In this document: positions 26,590 to 35,284 of the stretch, one piece after another
Numbering within the stretch: the stretch's first letter is position 1
Layout of the letters: each line of letters opens with the position of its first letter
DNA from: Nocardia wallacei
Lineage (GTDB): Bacteria > Actinomycetota > Actinomycetes > Mycobacteriales > Mycobacteriaceae
DNA length: 36,780 nucleotides
NCBI RefSeq assembly: GCF_029868745.1
Contig: NZ_JARWOP010000077.1
Location: 1-36,780 of the forward strand
Direction of reading: 5' to 3'
Made by a program: the position numbers and the translations under genes
The notes under the pieces: model-generated
Told to the model about the DNA's origin: nothing
Databases searched by the model: none
What the model saw: the letters and a program-made list of their open reading frames with translations, nothing else

Positions 26590-27435
26590 ATGACGCTCGA
26601 GGAGGCGACCCGCCGGCTCTACGCGCTCGACCCCGCACAGTTCACCGCCGCACGCGATGAGCAGGCGAAAGCCGCTCGCGCCGACGGGGACCGGAAACTC
26701 GCGGCCGCGATCGGCAAACTGCGCAGACCGACCGTGGCGGCGTGGGCGGTGAACCTGCTGGCGCACGAGGCGCCCGAGGAGGTCACCGCATTGCTCGAAC
26801 TCGGCGACGCGCTGCGCGACGCCCAACGCCGATTGTCCGGAGAACAGTTGCGCGAGTTGACCACTCAGCGGCAGCAGGTGGTGAACGCAGTGGCCCGCAG
26901 GACGGGTCAGCTCGCGGCCGGGCACGACCGCACGCTCAGCGAGTCGGTCCTGCGCGAGGTGGGCCAGACCCTGCACGCCGCACTCGCCGATCCCGCCGTG
27001 GCCGACCACGTGCGCGCAGGCACGCTGACCGCCGCGGCCAATTACGAGGGCTTCGGGCCCGCGGCGCCGGAATTGGCCGCCGTGCCCGATCACGCCGCCG
27101 AACCCGAGAAACCGAAGCAGAGTCGCGCGAAGACCTCCGAAGACCGCGACGCGGCGGCCCGGCAGGAACTCGACGACGCGCTCGCCGCCCTCGAATCCGC
27201 CCGCGAGGCAACCGATTCGGCGCAGGCCGACCTCGACCGCGCCGCGGCGCGGGTGGGCGAGGCGGAGGACCGGATCGCCGCCGTGCGCGCGGAACTGGAA
27301 CGCGCCGAGGAACAGCGGCGCTTCGCCGCGGCGGCGCAGCGCTCGGCCCAGGAGGCGGCGCACAAGGCCGAACGGCAATTGGACCGGGTCGAGCGCTGGG
27401 TGGAGAAGGCGCGCTCCCGCGTGCCCGAGGAGTGA
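26590..27435 (+). CDS. Coiled-coil hypothetical protein
   Basis: A 281-aa soluble protein with no signal peptide. The N-terminal 150 residues are helical: TLEEATRRLYALDPAQFTAARDEQAKAARADGDRKLAAAIGKLRRPTVAAWAVNLLA is a recognisable actinobacterial block, followed by ALADPAVADHVRAGTLTAAANYEGFG. A Pro/Glu/Lys-rich linker leads to a long coiled coil (about 185-275) of Ala, Glu and Arg (ELDDALAALESAREATDSAQADLDR... AERQLDRVERWVEKARSR). I recall uncharacterised homologues in Nocardia and Rhodococcus but no function. It has a leaderless start at 26590. It converges with the M1 peptidase gene, only 5 bp apart. Confidence 0.8.
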   Translation: MTLEEATRRLYALDPAQFTAARDEQAKAARADGDRKLAAAIGKLRRPTVAAWAVNLLAHEAPEEVTALLELGDALRDAQRRLSGEQLRELTTQRQQVVNAVARRTGQLAAGHDRTLSESVLREVGQTLHAALADPAVADHVRAGTLTAAANYEGFGPAAPELAAVPDHAAEPEKPKQSRAKTSEDRDAAARQELDDALAALESAREATDSAQADLDRAAARVGEAEDRIAAVRAELERAEEQRRFAAAAQRSAQEAAHKAERQLDRVERWVEKARSRVPEE

Positions 27436-27440
27436 GCCGA

Positions 27441-28856
27441 TCAGGCGCGCAACGAACCCGGGTACAGGTATTCCTCCGGGGGCACGGCCGTCTCGTCCAG
27501 CCACGCGGTGAAGAAACCCGACAGGTTCACCGCGGTCTTGGACTGGACGAACTGCCGGAACTCCGGCATCGAGGCGTTGCCGTACGCGTGCGACCGCACG
27601 AACTGCGCGATCGCCGGGAAGAAGACGTCGTCACCGATCGTGCGGCGCAGCGCGTGCAGGAACAGCGGTCCGCGGTAGTAGACGGCGGTGAATTCCTTTC
27701 CGACGCCGGGGTCCTGCAACCGGGTCTCCCAGCGTTCGGGTTCGTCGCGGAACGTCTCGACCGTCCGGCGATACTGGGCATCGACGTCCTCGCCCTCCTT
27801 GCGCTCCGGCCATAGGTAGTCGGCCGTATAGCTGGCGAAGCATTCGTTCAGGCAGATATCCGACCACTGCCGCACCGACATCGAATCGCCCCACCACTGA
27901 TGCGCGTTCTCGTGGACGAGGGTGTTCAGGTTGGTCCACGGCGCATAGGTCGGGCGGGTCTGGGTCTCCAGCGAGATGTGCAGGTCGGTGTCGATGTAGA
28001 TGCCGCCCGCGCTCTCGAACGGGTAAGGGCCGTACAGGGATTCGAGGAAGTCGAGCACCTCGGGCAGCCGTTTTTCCAGTTCCCGGTGCTGAACGGCATC
28101 CGGGGCGAAGGCGCTGACCAGCGGCGTGCCGTTGGCGCGGCGCTGCTCCAGGAACTCGAACCGGTCGATGGCGACCGTGGTGAGGTAGCCGACCGTCGGA
28201 TGCCGGGTCGACCACCGCGCGGTGCGCGTGGCCCCGTCCACCGTGTCACGCACCTTCAGGCCGTTGGAGATCACGTCCCATTCCCGCGGGACCGTCACGG
28301 TCAGGTCGAAGGTCGCCTTGTCCATCGGCGTGTCGTTGAGCGGATACCAGGTGGTGGCCGAATGCGGCTCGCCCGCAACGAAAGCGCCGCCGCTGGGCGA
28401 GACGGTCCAGCCCCCTTCCCGGTTGTCGTTCTGGATGCCGGAGTATTCGACGGTGACGGTGAACGGCAGGCCGGGCAGCACGGGCACCGCCGGGGTGACG
28501 ACCAGCTCGTGCTCACCGCTGCGGGCGAATCCGGCCGGCAGGTTGTTCACGGTCACCTTGGACACCGCCGGGCCCGCGAAGTCCAGGTTGAACACGCGCA
28601 GCGCCTGGGTCGCGACGGCGTCGATGCGCGCGGTACCGGTGAGCCGCCGACTGGGCGGGTCGTAGTCGATCCCGACGTCGTAATGTTCGGCCTGGTATCC
28701 GCCGTTGCCGTCATCGGGGTAGTAGGGGTCGCCGAGGCCGGAGGCGCCCACGAAGGGGTCGGCCGGAGCCTGCGCGGACGAGTGTCCGGGCAGTGCCAGC
28801 GCACCCGCGATCAGGGCCGTGACCGTGAGACAACGCGTCCAGTCGTACGCATCCAT
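27441..28856 (-). CDS. Secreted M1 family metallopeptidase
   Basis: A 471-aa zinc aminopeptidase-like protein. The N-terminus (TRCLTVTALIAGALALPGHSSAQA) is a signal peptide. A beta-sandwich domain with HYDVGIDYDPPSRRLTGTARIDA follows, then the catalytic domain with HENAH (315-319) and Glu338, 18 residues further (HExxH-x18-E). The exopeptidase motif GAMEN of classical M1 enzymes is replaced by LETQ (296-299), as in other secreted actinobacterial members. The ATG at 28856 is preferred over a GTG 12 bases upstream because AAAGGGG lies before it. It is last in the reverse run XPB, DUF3239, LysE, M1. Substrate unknown. Confidence 0.9.
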   Translation of the reverse strand: MDAYDWTRCLTVTALIAGALALPGHSSAQAPADPFVGASGLGDPYYPDDGNGGYQAEHYDVGIDYDPPSRRLTGTARIDAVATQALRVFNLDFAGPAVSKVTVNNLPAGFARSGEHELVVTPAVPVLPGLPFTVTVEYSGIQNDNREGGWTVSPSGGAFVAGEPHSATTWYPLNDTPMDKATFDLTVTVPREWDVISNGLKVRDTVDGATRTARWSTRHPTVGYLTTVAIDRFEFLEQRRANGTPLVSAFAPDAVQHRELEKRLPEVLDFLESLYGPYPFESAGGIYIDTDLHISLETQTRPTYAPWTNLNTLVHENAHQWWGDSMSVRQWSDICLNECFASYTADYLWPERKEGEDVDAQYRRTVETFRDEPERWETRLQDPGVGKEFTAVYYRGPLFLHALRRTIGDDVFFPAIAQFVRSHAYGNASMPEFRQFVQSKTAVNLSGFFTAWLDETAVPPEEYLYPGSLRA

Positions 28857-28914
28857 GCGGCGAGCCACCCCTTTCCGGCACGGGCGTGCCGACCGAGGCT
28901 CGATGCTAGTGCGC

Positions 28915-29556
28915 TCAGTTGCTGCTGCCCGTCACCGCCACGCTCGCGCCCAGTCCGATGATCATGACCCCGCCCGCGCCGCCGACCGCTTCCAGCCGCC
29001 GCGGCGAGCGCGCGAACCAGTTGCGCGCGGTGCCCGCCAGCAACGCCCACAGGCTGTCCGACACCAGCGCGATCAGCAGGAACATGCCGCCCAGCACCAG
29101 CATCTGCAGCGGAATGGGACCGCCGGACGGGTCCACGAATTGCGGTAGCACGGCCGAGAAGAAGATGATCGCCTTCGGGTTGGTGGCGCCCACCACGAAG
29201 CCCTGCCGGAACACCCGGCGGGTTCGCTCCGGCTGCCGCGCCTGCGTCTCGAGCGCCTCGCGCAGCGAACGGCGCTCCCGAATCGCTTGCACGCCAATGT
29301 AGATCAGGTAGAGCGCGCCGGTGAACTTCACGGCGGTCAGCGCGATCGAGGAGGCCGCGACCACCGCGCCGAGCCCCGCCGCGACCATCACCAGCACCAG
29401 CAGCACGCCCAGGGAGTGCGCGACCACCGACAGCAGGGCGGCCCGCTTGCCGTCGGTCAGCGCGCGGCCGATGGTGAACAGCACACCCGGCCCGGGAACG
29501 ACGATGAGCACGGTCGCGGCGACCAGGAACGCCGCGATATTGCCAGCGGGAATCAC
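28915..29556 (-). CDS. LysE family exporter
   Basis: A 213-aa inner membrane protein with six hydrophobic segments. The LysE/RhtB hallmark VVPGPGVLFTIGRALTDGKRAALLSVVAHSLG is in the first third, and GFVVGATNPKAIIFFSAVLPQFV is the conserved central motif. The family exports amino acids such as lysine, homoserine or threonine. The GTG at 29556 lies 6 nt behind TAGACT (complement of 29563-29568), a leaderless start with its own promoter. It is one of two LysE-type proteins in the window; the other is at 34467. The substrate is unknown. Confidence 0.9.
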   Translation of the reverse strand: MIPAGNIAAFLVAATVLIVVPGPGVLFTIGRALTDGKRAALLSVVAHSLGVLLVLVMVAAGLGAVVAASSIALTAVKFTGALYLIYIGVQAIRERRSLREALETQARQPERTRRVFRQGFVVGATNPKAIIFFSAVLPQFVDPSGGPIPLQMLVLGGMFLLIALVSDSLWALLAGTARNWFARSPRRLEAVGGAGGVMIIGLGASVAVTGSSN

Positions 29557-29598
29557 CGGCCGAGTCTAAGGAACGCCGCGGTCGGATTCCACGGATTA

Positions 29599-30264
29599 TC
29601 AGCCGCGCAGCTCACCCGGCAACTGCTGCGGATCCAGCAGCAGCCGCTTGGAATCCGCGCGCCGCACCTTCTCGGCCAGATCGAGATTGTCGGCCAGCAG
29701 TTTCCACTCGACGTCGCTGATGGCCGCGCGAGCCCGGGTGATCACGCCGGGATCGCGAGTGCCCCAGGCGATCGGCATGGCCGTCACCGACTGGCGCAGG
29801 TCGCCGACCGAACTCGGCGCCCGATCGGCGCGCACGGTCACTGCGGGCACCTGCTCGCCGGGCCACTGCCGGTGTCCGGGCAGAGCCCGCACGACCCGGG
29901 TGATCAGCGCGTAGCTCGGGTCGCAGCCGGGTTTGGCGATATTGACCAGTGCCAGCAACGTCACCCCGCGCGCGTGCTTGCCCGACACCACCGCGGGCAC
30001 CAGTTCACCCTCGGCGTACAGCTTCTCGATGCGCGAGCGGTAGGGCGTCCACACCGCCACGAACAGCGCGGTGATGGTGCCCAGGGCGAACGCGACGGCC
30101 AGCAGGAACGAGTACGGGTGCTGCAACCAGATCAAGCCGGCGGTGCCGAGGCCGAGCACGATCGCGGCGGCGAATGCCAGTATCCGCAGCCGCCGGATGG
30201 CCGCGAGCACTTCGTTCACCGCTCGGGCGTGTTCGCGGTCCACCGCGAATTCGAAGCGTCGCAC
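29599..30264 (-). CDS. DUF3239 membrane protein
   Basis: A 221-aa protein of the corynebacterial/nocardial DUF3239 type. It begins MRRFEFAVDREHARAVNEVLAAIRRLRI, followed by two membrane helices (ILAFAAAIVLGLGTAGLIWL and FLLAVAFALGTITALFVAVW). A cytoplasmic domain follows with EGELVPAVVSGKHARGVTLLALVNIAKPG, WPGEQVPAVTVRADR and AISDVEWKLLADNLDL. The function is unknown. The GTG at 30264 has AGGA 7 nt upstream. It lies 52 bp after the XPB gene on the same strand and is probably co-transcribed with it. Confidence 0.82.
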   Translation of the reverse strand: MRRFEFAVDREHARAVNEVLAAIRRLRILAFAAAIVLGLGTAGLIWLQHPYSFLLAVAFALGTITALFVAVWTPYRSRIEKLYAEGELVPAVVSGKHARGVTLLALVNIAKPGCDPSYALITRVVRALPGHRQWPGEQVPAVTVRADRAPSSVGDLRQSVTAMPIAWGTRDPGVITRARAAISDVEWKLLADNLDLAEKVRRADSKRLLLDPQQLPGELRG

Positions 30265-30316
30265 GTCCTATTCCTAACACGTATGCGGAGGCTTTTTCTC
30301 CGTTGAACCGCCTCGG

Positions 30317-31975
30317 TTATCCGAGCGCCGGGCCGAGCAGGTCGTCCGCGTCGGTGATGCGATAGGCATACCCCTGTTCGGCGAGGAAACGCTGCCGATG
30401 GGCAGCGTATTCGGCGTCCAGGGTGTCACGCGCCACGACGGAGTAGAAATGCGCCTGCCCCCCATCCTGTTTGGGGCGCAGCAAGCGGCCGAGCCGCTGC
30501 GCCTCCTCCTGACGGGAGCCGAACGTGCCCGAAACCTGCACGGCCACCGACGCTTCGGGCAGGTCGATGGAGAAGTTGGCGACCTTGCTCACCACCAGCA
30601 CCGGGATCTCGCCGTTGCGGAACGCCTCGAACAGCGACTCGCGCTCCTTGGTGCGAGTCGAGCCCTGGATGATCGGGGCGTTCAGATGCTCGCCCAGTTC
30701 CTCCAGCTGGTCCAGGTACGCGCCGATCACCAGGGCCGGTGCGCCCTGGTGCCGGGCCAGAATCGACTCGACCACGGGCAGTTTGGTGCGAGCGGTGGAG
30801 CACAGCTTGTACCGCTCCTCCGGCTCGGCCGTGGCGTAGCTCATCCGCTCCGCCTCGGTGAGCGTGACCCGCACCTCGACGCAGTCGGCCGGGGCGATCC
30901 AGCCCTGCGCCTCGATGTCCTTCCAGGGCGCGTCGTAGCGTTTCGGCCCGATCAGGGAGAACACGTCACCCTCGCGGCCGTCCTCGCGCACCAGCGTCGC
31001 GGTCAGGCCGAGGCGGCGGCGGGACTGCAGGTCGGCCGTCATCCGGAACACCGGGGCGGGCAGCAGGTGCACCTCGTCGTAGATGACCAGGCCCCAGTCG
31101 CGGCTGTCGAACAACTCCAGGTGCTTGTACTCGCCCTTGGTCTTGCGGGTGATGACCTGGTAAGTGGCGATGGTGACGGGGCGGATCTCCTTGCGCTCGC
31201 CGGAGTACTCGCCGATCTCGTCCTCGGTCAGCGAGGTGCGGGCGAGTAGCTCGCGCCGCCACTGCCGACCGGCGACCGTATTGGTGACCAGGATCAGCGT
31301 CGTGGCCCCGGCCTTGGCCATCGCGGCGGCCCCGACCATGGTCTTGCCCGCGCCACAGGGCAGCACCACCACGCCCGACCCGCCGGCCCAGAACGAGTCG
31401 GCCGCCATCTCCTGGTAGTCGCGCAGGTGCCACTCGTTGGTCTCGTAGTCCAGTTCGATGTGGTGCGCCTCGCCGTCGACGTACCCCGCCAGATCCTCCG
31501 CGGGCCAGCCGATCTTGAGCAGCATCTGCTTGATCCGGCCGCGCTCGGACGGGTGCACCGCCACCGTGTCGTCATCGATCCGGATACCGAGCATCGGCTG
31601 GATCTTCTTGTGCCGCAGCACTTCTTCCAGTACCGCGCGGTCCAGGCTGACCAGCACCAGCCCGTGCGCCGGATGCTTGACCAACTGCAACCGCCCGTAC
31701 CGGGCCATGGTGTCGACGATGTCCACCAGCAGCGGCTGCGGCACCGCGTACCGCGAAAAACTGACCAGAGCATCCACGACCTGCTCCGCATCGTGCCCCG
31801 CCGCCCGCGCGTTCCACAGCGCCAACGGCGTCACCCGATAGGTGTGCACATGCTCGGGCGCGCGCTCCAACTCCGCGAACGGCGCAATAGCCTGCCGAGC
31901 CGCATCGGCCTGCGCATGGTCGACCTCGAGCAGCAGGGTCTTGTCACTCTGGACGATGAGTGGTCCCTCGGTCAC
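30317..31975 (-). CDS. DNA repair helicase XPB
   Basis: A 552-aa superfamily 2 DNA helicase, the bacterial XPB/ERCC3 type found in actinobacteria, which unwinds DNA 3' to 5'. Residues 1-170 are the damage-recognition-like N-terminal domain. Motif I is LPCGAGKTM (Lys211) and motif II DEVH (300-303). The RED-type motif ATLVREDGREGDVFSLIGPKRYD and motif VI SGTFGSRQEEAQRLGRLLRPK follow. The GTG at 31975 is preceded by GAGGAGG at good spacing. It diverges from the ECF sigma factor gene. It corresponds to Rv0861c; the partner-like gene usually next to it lies at 23443 here. Confidence 0.95.
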   Translation of the reverse strand: MTEGPLIVQSDKTLLLEVDHAQADAARQAIAPFAELERAPEHVHTYRVTPLALWNARAAGHDAEQVVDALVSFSRYAVPQPLLVDIVDTMARYGRLQLVKHPAHGLVLVSLDRAVLEEVLRHKKIQPMLGIRIDDDTVAVHPSERGRIKQMLLKIGWPAEDLAGYVDGEAHHIELDYETNEWHLRDYQEMAADSFWAGGSGVVVLPCGAGKTMVGAAAMAKAGATTLILVTNTVAGRQWRRELLARTSLTEDEIGEYSGERKEIRPVTIATYQVITRKTKGEYKHLELFDSRDWGLVIYDEVHLLPAPVFRMTADLQSRRRLGLTATLVREDGREGDVFSLIGPKRYDAPWKDIEAQGWIAPADCVEVRVTLTEAERMSYATAEPEERYKLCSTARTKLPVVESILARHQGAPALVIGAYLDQLEELGEHLNAPIIQGSTRTKERESLFEAFRNGEIPVLVVSKVANFSIDLPEASVAVQVSGTFGSRQEEAQRLGRLLRPKQDGGQAHFYSVVARDTLDAEYAAHRQRFLAEQGYAYRITDADDLLGPALG

Positions 31976-32104
31976 GGCACCTCCTCGGTTGTGGGCCGGA
32001 GTCCATTGTTCCCGACCGGACCGACAGTGCCGTGTGGGCTGTGTCGCGTTTCGCTGTCGGCGCAGCTCGCGGGGGCAGTGGCGGGGGTGCCCATACCACC
32101 GCCG

Positions 32105-32110
32105 TAGAAT
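32105..32110 (+). promoter_or_regulatory. -10 element of the ECF sigma gene
   Basis: TAGAAT ends 7 nt before the ATG at 32118, giving a leaderless transcript. It lies in the divergent gap with XPB. Confidence 0.5.
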
Positions 32111-32117
32111 CTGCGCA

Positions 32118-33041
32118 ATGGTTGCCGCTCTGCTCGCTGATCTGTTCGAATCTCACCGAGCGCACCTGCTCTCGGTGGCTTATCGGCTGACCGGCAGCGT
32201 GGTCGATGCGGAGGACGCGGTGCAGGAGAGCTGGCTGCGGCTGGCCACCGCGCGGCAGTCGGAGATCGAGGATATGCGCGCCTGGCTGACCACCGTGGTG
32301 AGCCGCATCTGCCTGGATCGGCTGCGCAGCGCCTCGGCGCGCCGGGAAAGCTATGTGGGGCAATGGTTGCCGGAACCGATCGTCACGGCCCGGAGGCACT
32401 CGGGTGCGCCCGACCCGCTGGAAGCCGTGGTCCGCAAGCAGGACTGCCGACTGGCCGCGCTGGTGGTGCTGGAGTCGCTGACCCCGCCGCAGCGGGTGGC
32501 GTTCGTGCTGCACGACGGGTTCGCCGTCCCGTTCGAGGAGATCGCGGACATCCTCGACATCTCCGTCGAGGCGGCGCGGCAGCTGGCGACGCGGGCCCGC
32601 AAGGCGGCGGCGCGCTGCCCCGAACCTGTCTCCGAGACCGAGCACGCGGCCGCGGTGCAAAAGCTGTTGGAGGCCTTGTATTCCGGCGACCTCGAGCAGG
32701 TGGTGGCCGCCCTGCATCCGGACGCGGTGTTCATCGCCGATTCCGGCGGCACCACCCGCACCGCGCTCAATACCGTTGCGGGAGCGGAGAAGCTGGCCCG
32801 CCTGGGCATCGGCCTGCTGCGCAAGTACGACGTGAACCTCACCGACCCGAGCGGCGTCGAGACCGAATTCGTCGACGTGAACGGGCAATTGGGCCTGCTG
32901 CTGCACGAGCGCGCCCCGCGCGACGGCATCCCCGGCTCCCCCACCCGCGTCCTCGCCTTCACCGTCACCGACGGTGCGGTCTCAGGCGCTTACGATCTGG
33001 TGAACCCGGCCAAGTTGAAGGGCATCCGCGTACCCCACTGA
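32118..33041 (+). CDS. ECF sigma factor, ECF41/SigJ type
   Basis: A 307-aa sigma factor. Region 2 is LFESHRAHLLSVAYRLTGSVVDAEDAVQESWLRL; region 4 is LTPPQRVAFVLHDGFAVPFEEIADILDISVEAARQLATRARK. The linker has YVGQWLPEP (WLPEP at 83-87) and the C-terminus is a SnoaL-like domain ending YDLVNPAKLKGI. These are the two hallmarks of the ECF41 group (WLPEP and NPDKL; here NPAKL, 296-300), whose C-terminal domain controls activity in place of a separate anti-sigma factor. ECF41 genes usually lie beside a carboxymuconolactone decarboxylase, oxidoreductase or epimerase gene; none is present. The gene is followed by a DapC-like aminotransferase. Confidence 0.9.
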   Translation: MVAALLADLFESHRAHLLSVAYRLTGSVVDAEDAVQESWLRLATARQSEIEDMRAWLTTVVSRICLDRLRSASARRESYVGQWLPEPIVTARRHSGAPDPLEAVVRKQDCRLAALVVLESLTPPQRVAFVLHDGFAVPFEEIADILDISVEAARQLATRARKAAARCPEPVSETEHAAAVQKLLEALYSGDLEQVVAALHPDAVFIADSGGTTRTALNTVAGAEKLARLGIGLLRKYDVNLTDPSGVETEFVDVNGQLGLLLHERAPRDGIPGSPTRVLAFTVTDGAVSGAYDLVNPAKLKGIRVPH

Positions 33042-33172
33042 ACGCCCCGGCCCCGGCCGGCCTGCCTTCGTGTGCTCCCGTCGGCGCTCGCATGTGCGCC
33101 GGAAGCTCGGCTACTCAGCGGGGCCGCCCCTGTCGGAGAGCGTTGCCCGGCCGGGGAGGTAAGTGGGCGCGT

Positions 33173-33178
33173 TACCTT
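33173..33178 (+). promoter_or_regulatory. -10 element of the aminotransferase gene
   Basis: TACCTT ends 7 nt before the ATG at 33186, consistent with a leaderless transcript separate from the sigma factor gene. Confidence 0.45.
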
Positions 33179-33185
33179 GGTGAAC

Positions 33186-34379
33186 ATGCAGCAGACGCCG
33201 ACCGTTGCCCGCCTGCGCCCTTTCGGGGCGACGATCTTCGCCGAGATGACCGAGTTGGCCGTGCGGCACGGTGCGGTGAATCTGGGGCAGGGGTTTCCGG
33301 ACAGTGACGGACCGGCCGCCATGCTGGATGTCGCCCGGCAGGCCATCGCGGACGGCGTCAATCAGTACCCGCCCGGCCGGGGCATGCCGGTGCTGCGGCA
33401 GGCCGTCGCCGCGGACCGGGCGCGGCGCTACGGCACCCGGTACGATCCGGACCGCGAGGTGCTGGTGACCGTCGGCGCGACCGAGGCCATCGCCGCTTCG
33501 ATTCTCGGGCTGGTCGAGCCGGGCGCGGAGGTCGTGCTGATCGAGCCCTATTACGACTCGTACGCCGCCGCGGTCGCGCTGGCGGGCGCCACCCGGCGCA
33601 CCGCCCGCCTGGTACCCGACGGCGACGGCTTTGCCCTCGACCTGGACAGCCTGCGCGCCGCGATCACCCCGAAAACCCGTCTGCTGCTGTTGAATTCGCC
33701 GCACAACCCGACCGGGACGGTGCTCGGACGCGCCGATCTGGAGGCGGTCGCCGAGCTGGCCTGCGAGCACGACCTCCTGGTGGTGACCGACGAGGTCTAC
33801 GAGCACCTCACCTTCGACGGACACGAGCACATCAGCATCGCCACCCTGCCGGACATGTACGAGCGGACCGTCGTGATCTCCAGTGCCGCGAAGACTTTCA
33901 GCGTCACCGGCTGGAAGATCGGCTGGGCGTGCGGTCCGGCCCCGCTGATCGATGGGGTGATCGCGGCCAAGCAGTTCCTGACCTTCGTCGGCGGCGGGCC
34001 GTTCCAGCCCGCGGTCGCCTATGCCCTGGAAAACGAGCTGCCCTGGGTCGCGGCACTGCGTGATGGGCTGGCCGACAAGCGGATTCGGTTGTCACAGGCA
34101 CTGGCGAATGCCGGTTTCGGGGTGAAGCGCAGCGACGGCACGTACTTCGTCTGCGCCGACATCTCCGGCCTGACCACCGCCGACGCCCACACGTTCTGCC
34201 GCGAGCTGCCGGAGCGGCTGGGCGTGGCGGCCGTACCTCTGAGCGTCTTCGCCGACGACAAGGATTCCTGGAATCGCCTGGTGCGCTTCGCCTTCTGCAA
34301 ACAGGACGAGACCCTGGACGAGGCGGTGCGGCGGCTGCATGCCCATCACGTGACGCCGACGACCGGGGCCGCGCGGTAG
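33186..34379 (+). CDS. dapC: PLP-dependent aminotransferase (DapC-like)
   Basis: A 397-aa class I/II aminotransferase. Visible motifs are VNLGQGFPDSDGP, INQYPPGRGMP-like VNQYPPGRG, LLLLNSPHNPTGTV (substrate and PLP contacts), VVTDEVYEHLTFDG (the Asp and Tyr that hold PLP) and SSAAKTFSVTGWKIGW with the PLP lysine at 236. Conserved arginines follow near RLVRFAFCK. The best match by memory is Rv0858c, annotated as N-succinyldiaminopimelate aminotransferase of the lysine and peptidoglycan pathway. Related enzymes act on methionine or kynurenine, so the substrate is not certain. The start follows a leaderless -10. A hairpin separates it from the convergent LysE gene. Confidence 0.85.
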   Translation: MQQTPTVARLRPFGATIFAEMTELAVRHGAVNLGQGFPDSDGPAAMLDVARQAIADGVNQYPPGRGMPVLRQAVAADRARRYGTRYDPDREVLVTVGATEAIAASILGLVEPGAEVVLIEPYYDSYAAAVALAGATRRTARLVPDGDGFALDLDSLRAAITPKTRLLLLNSPHNPTGTVLGRADLEAVAELACEHDLLVVTDEVYEHLTFDGHEHISIATLPDMYERTVVISSAAKTFSVTGWKIGWACGPAPLIDGVIAAKQFLTFVGGGPFQPAVAYALENELPWVAALRDGLADKRIRLSQALANAGFGVKRSDGTYFVCADISGLTTADAHTFCRELPERLGVAAVPLSVFADDKDSWNRLVRFAFCKQDETLDEAVRRLHAHHVTPTTGAAR

Positions 34380-34411
34380 TCGACTCCGGCCTCTGCGGAC
34401 GCAAATCGGGT

Positions 34412-34436
34412 CGGGACGGCATTTCTCGCCGTCTCG
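34412..34436. terminator. Hairpin between convergent dapC and LysE genes
   Basis: CGGGACGGC (34412-34420) pairs with GCCGTCTCG (34428-34436) over nine pairs, one of them G-T, around a 7-nt loop. It lies 33 nt after the dapC stop. Confidence 0.55.
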
Positions 34437-34466
34437 AAGGCGATCGTGACCGCTCAGGCCGGCAGT

Positions 34467-35111
34467 TCAGGCGGGCATCGGCCGAGCGCGGTCGGTGGCG
34501 AGCAGGACCGCGATGCCGCCGAGCAGCGTCCCGGTGACCCAGCGCTGCGCCCGCAGCCAGAGCGGCCGTCCGGCGAGGAAGGCGGCGACGGCGCCGGAGC
34601 CGAGCACGATCAGGCCGTTGACCAGCAGCGCGACGGTGATCTGCACACCGCCCAGGCACAGGCTCTGCAACCACACCTGATCGCGCGCGGGCACGACGAA
34701 CTGCGGGATCAACGCCATGTACATGATGGCGATCTTCGGATTGAGCAGGTTGGTGACCAACCCCATCGCGAACAGCCGCCGCGCGGGGTCGGCGGGCAGG
34801 TCGGACGGCGTGAACGCCGACATCCCGCCCGGCCGCAGGGTTTTCCATGCCAGCCAGGCGAGATAGGCCGCGCCCGCGAGTTTCAGCGCGATGTACAGCC
34901 CCGGCACCACCGCGAAGACGGCCGTGATCCCCGCCGCGATGGCCACCAGATACACCAGGAAACCGACGGCGACCCCGGCCAGCGACACGAATCCGGCCCG
35001 CCGCCCTTGCGAGACGGTGCGCGACACCAGATACACCATGTTCGGCCCGGGCGTGAGCACCAGCCCGAGCGCCGCCACCGCCACACCGGCCACCGCAGTC
35101 GTCTCGATCAT
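34467..35111 (-). CDS. LysE/RhtB family amino acid exporter
   Basis: A 214-aa membrane protein with about six hydrophobic segments. The hallmark GLVLTPGPNMVYLVSRTVSQGRRAGFVSLAGVAVG is near the N-terminus, and FAMGLVTNLLNPKIAIMYMALIPQFV is the conserved central motif. The ATG at 35111 is the likeliest start; another ATG at 35120 is in frame, and neither has a strong ribosome binding site. It converges with dapC and shares only low identity with the other LysE-family protein (28915), so the two are distinct subfamilies. A link to lysine-pathway efflux is only suggested by position. Confidence 0.88.
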   Translation of the reverse strand: MIETTAVAGVAVAALGLVLTPGPNMVYLVSRTVSQGRRAGFVSLAGVAVGFLVYLVAIAAGITAVFAVVPGLYIALKLAGAAYLAWLAWKTLRPGGMSAFTPSDLPADPARRLFAMGLVTNLLNPKIAIMYMALIPQFVVPARDQVWLQSLCLGGVQITVALLVNGLIVLGSGAVAAFLAGRPLWLRAQRWVTGTLLGGIAVLLATDRARPMPA

Positions 35112-35284
35112 GCCGACCATGTTCGTGCACGGTGGACCGCTCGTCGCGAGCCAGTTCGCAACCGCTGGACTTCCCAGACCGGTACATGGCCGACGTGGCA
35201 AGTGCCACATGCTTCGAGTGGACCGCCGACATCGATGCCGACCGGATCGTCGCTGATGACAGACGGCGGGACTCGGCCGACAGC

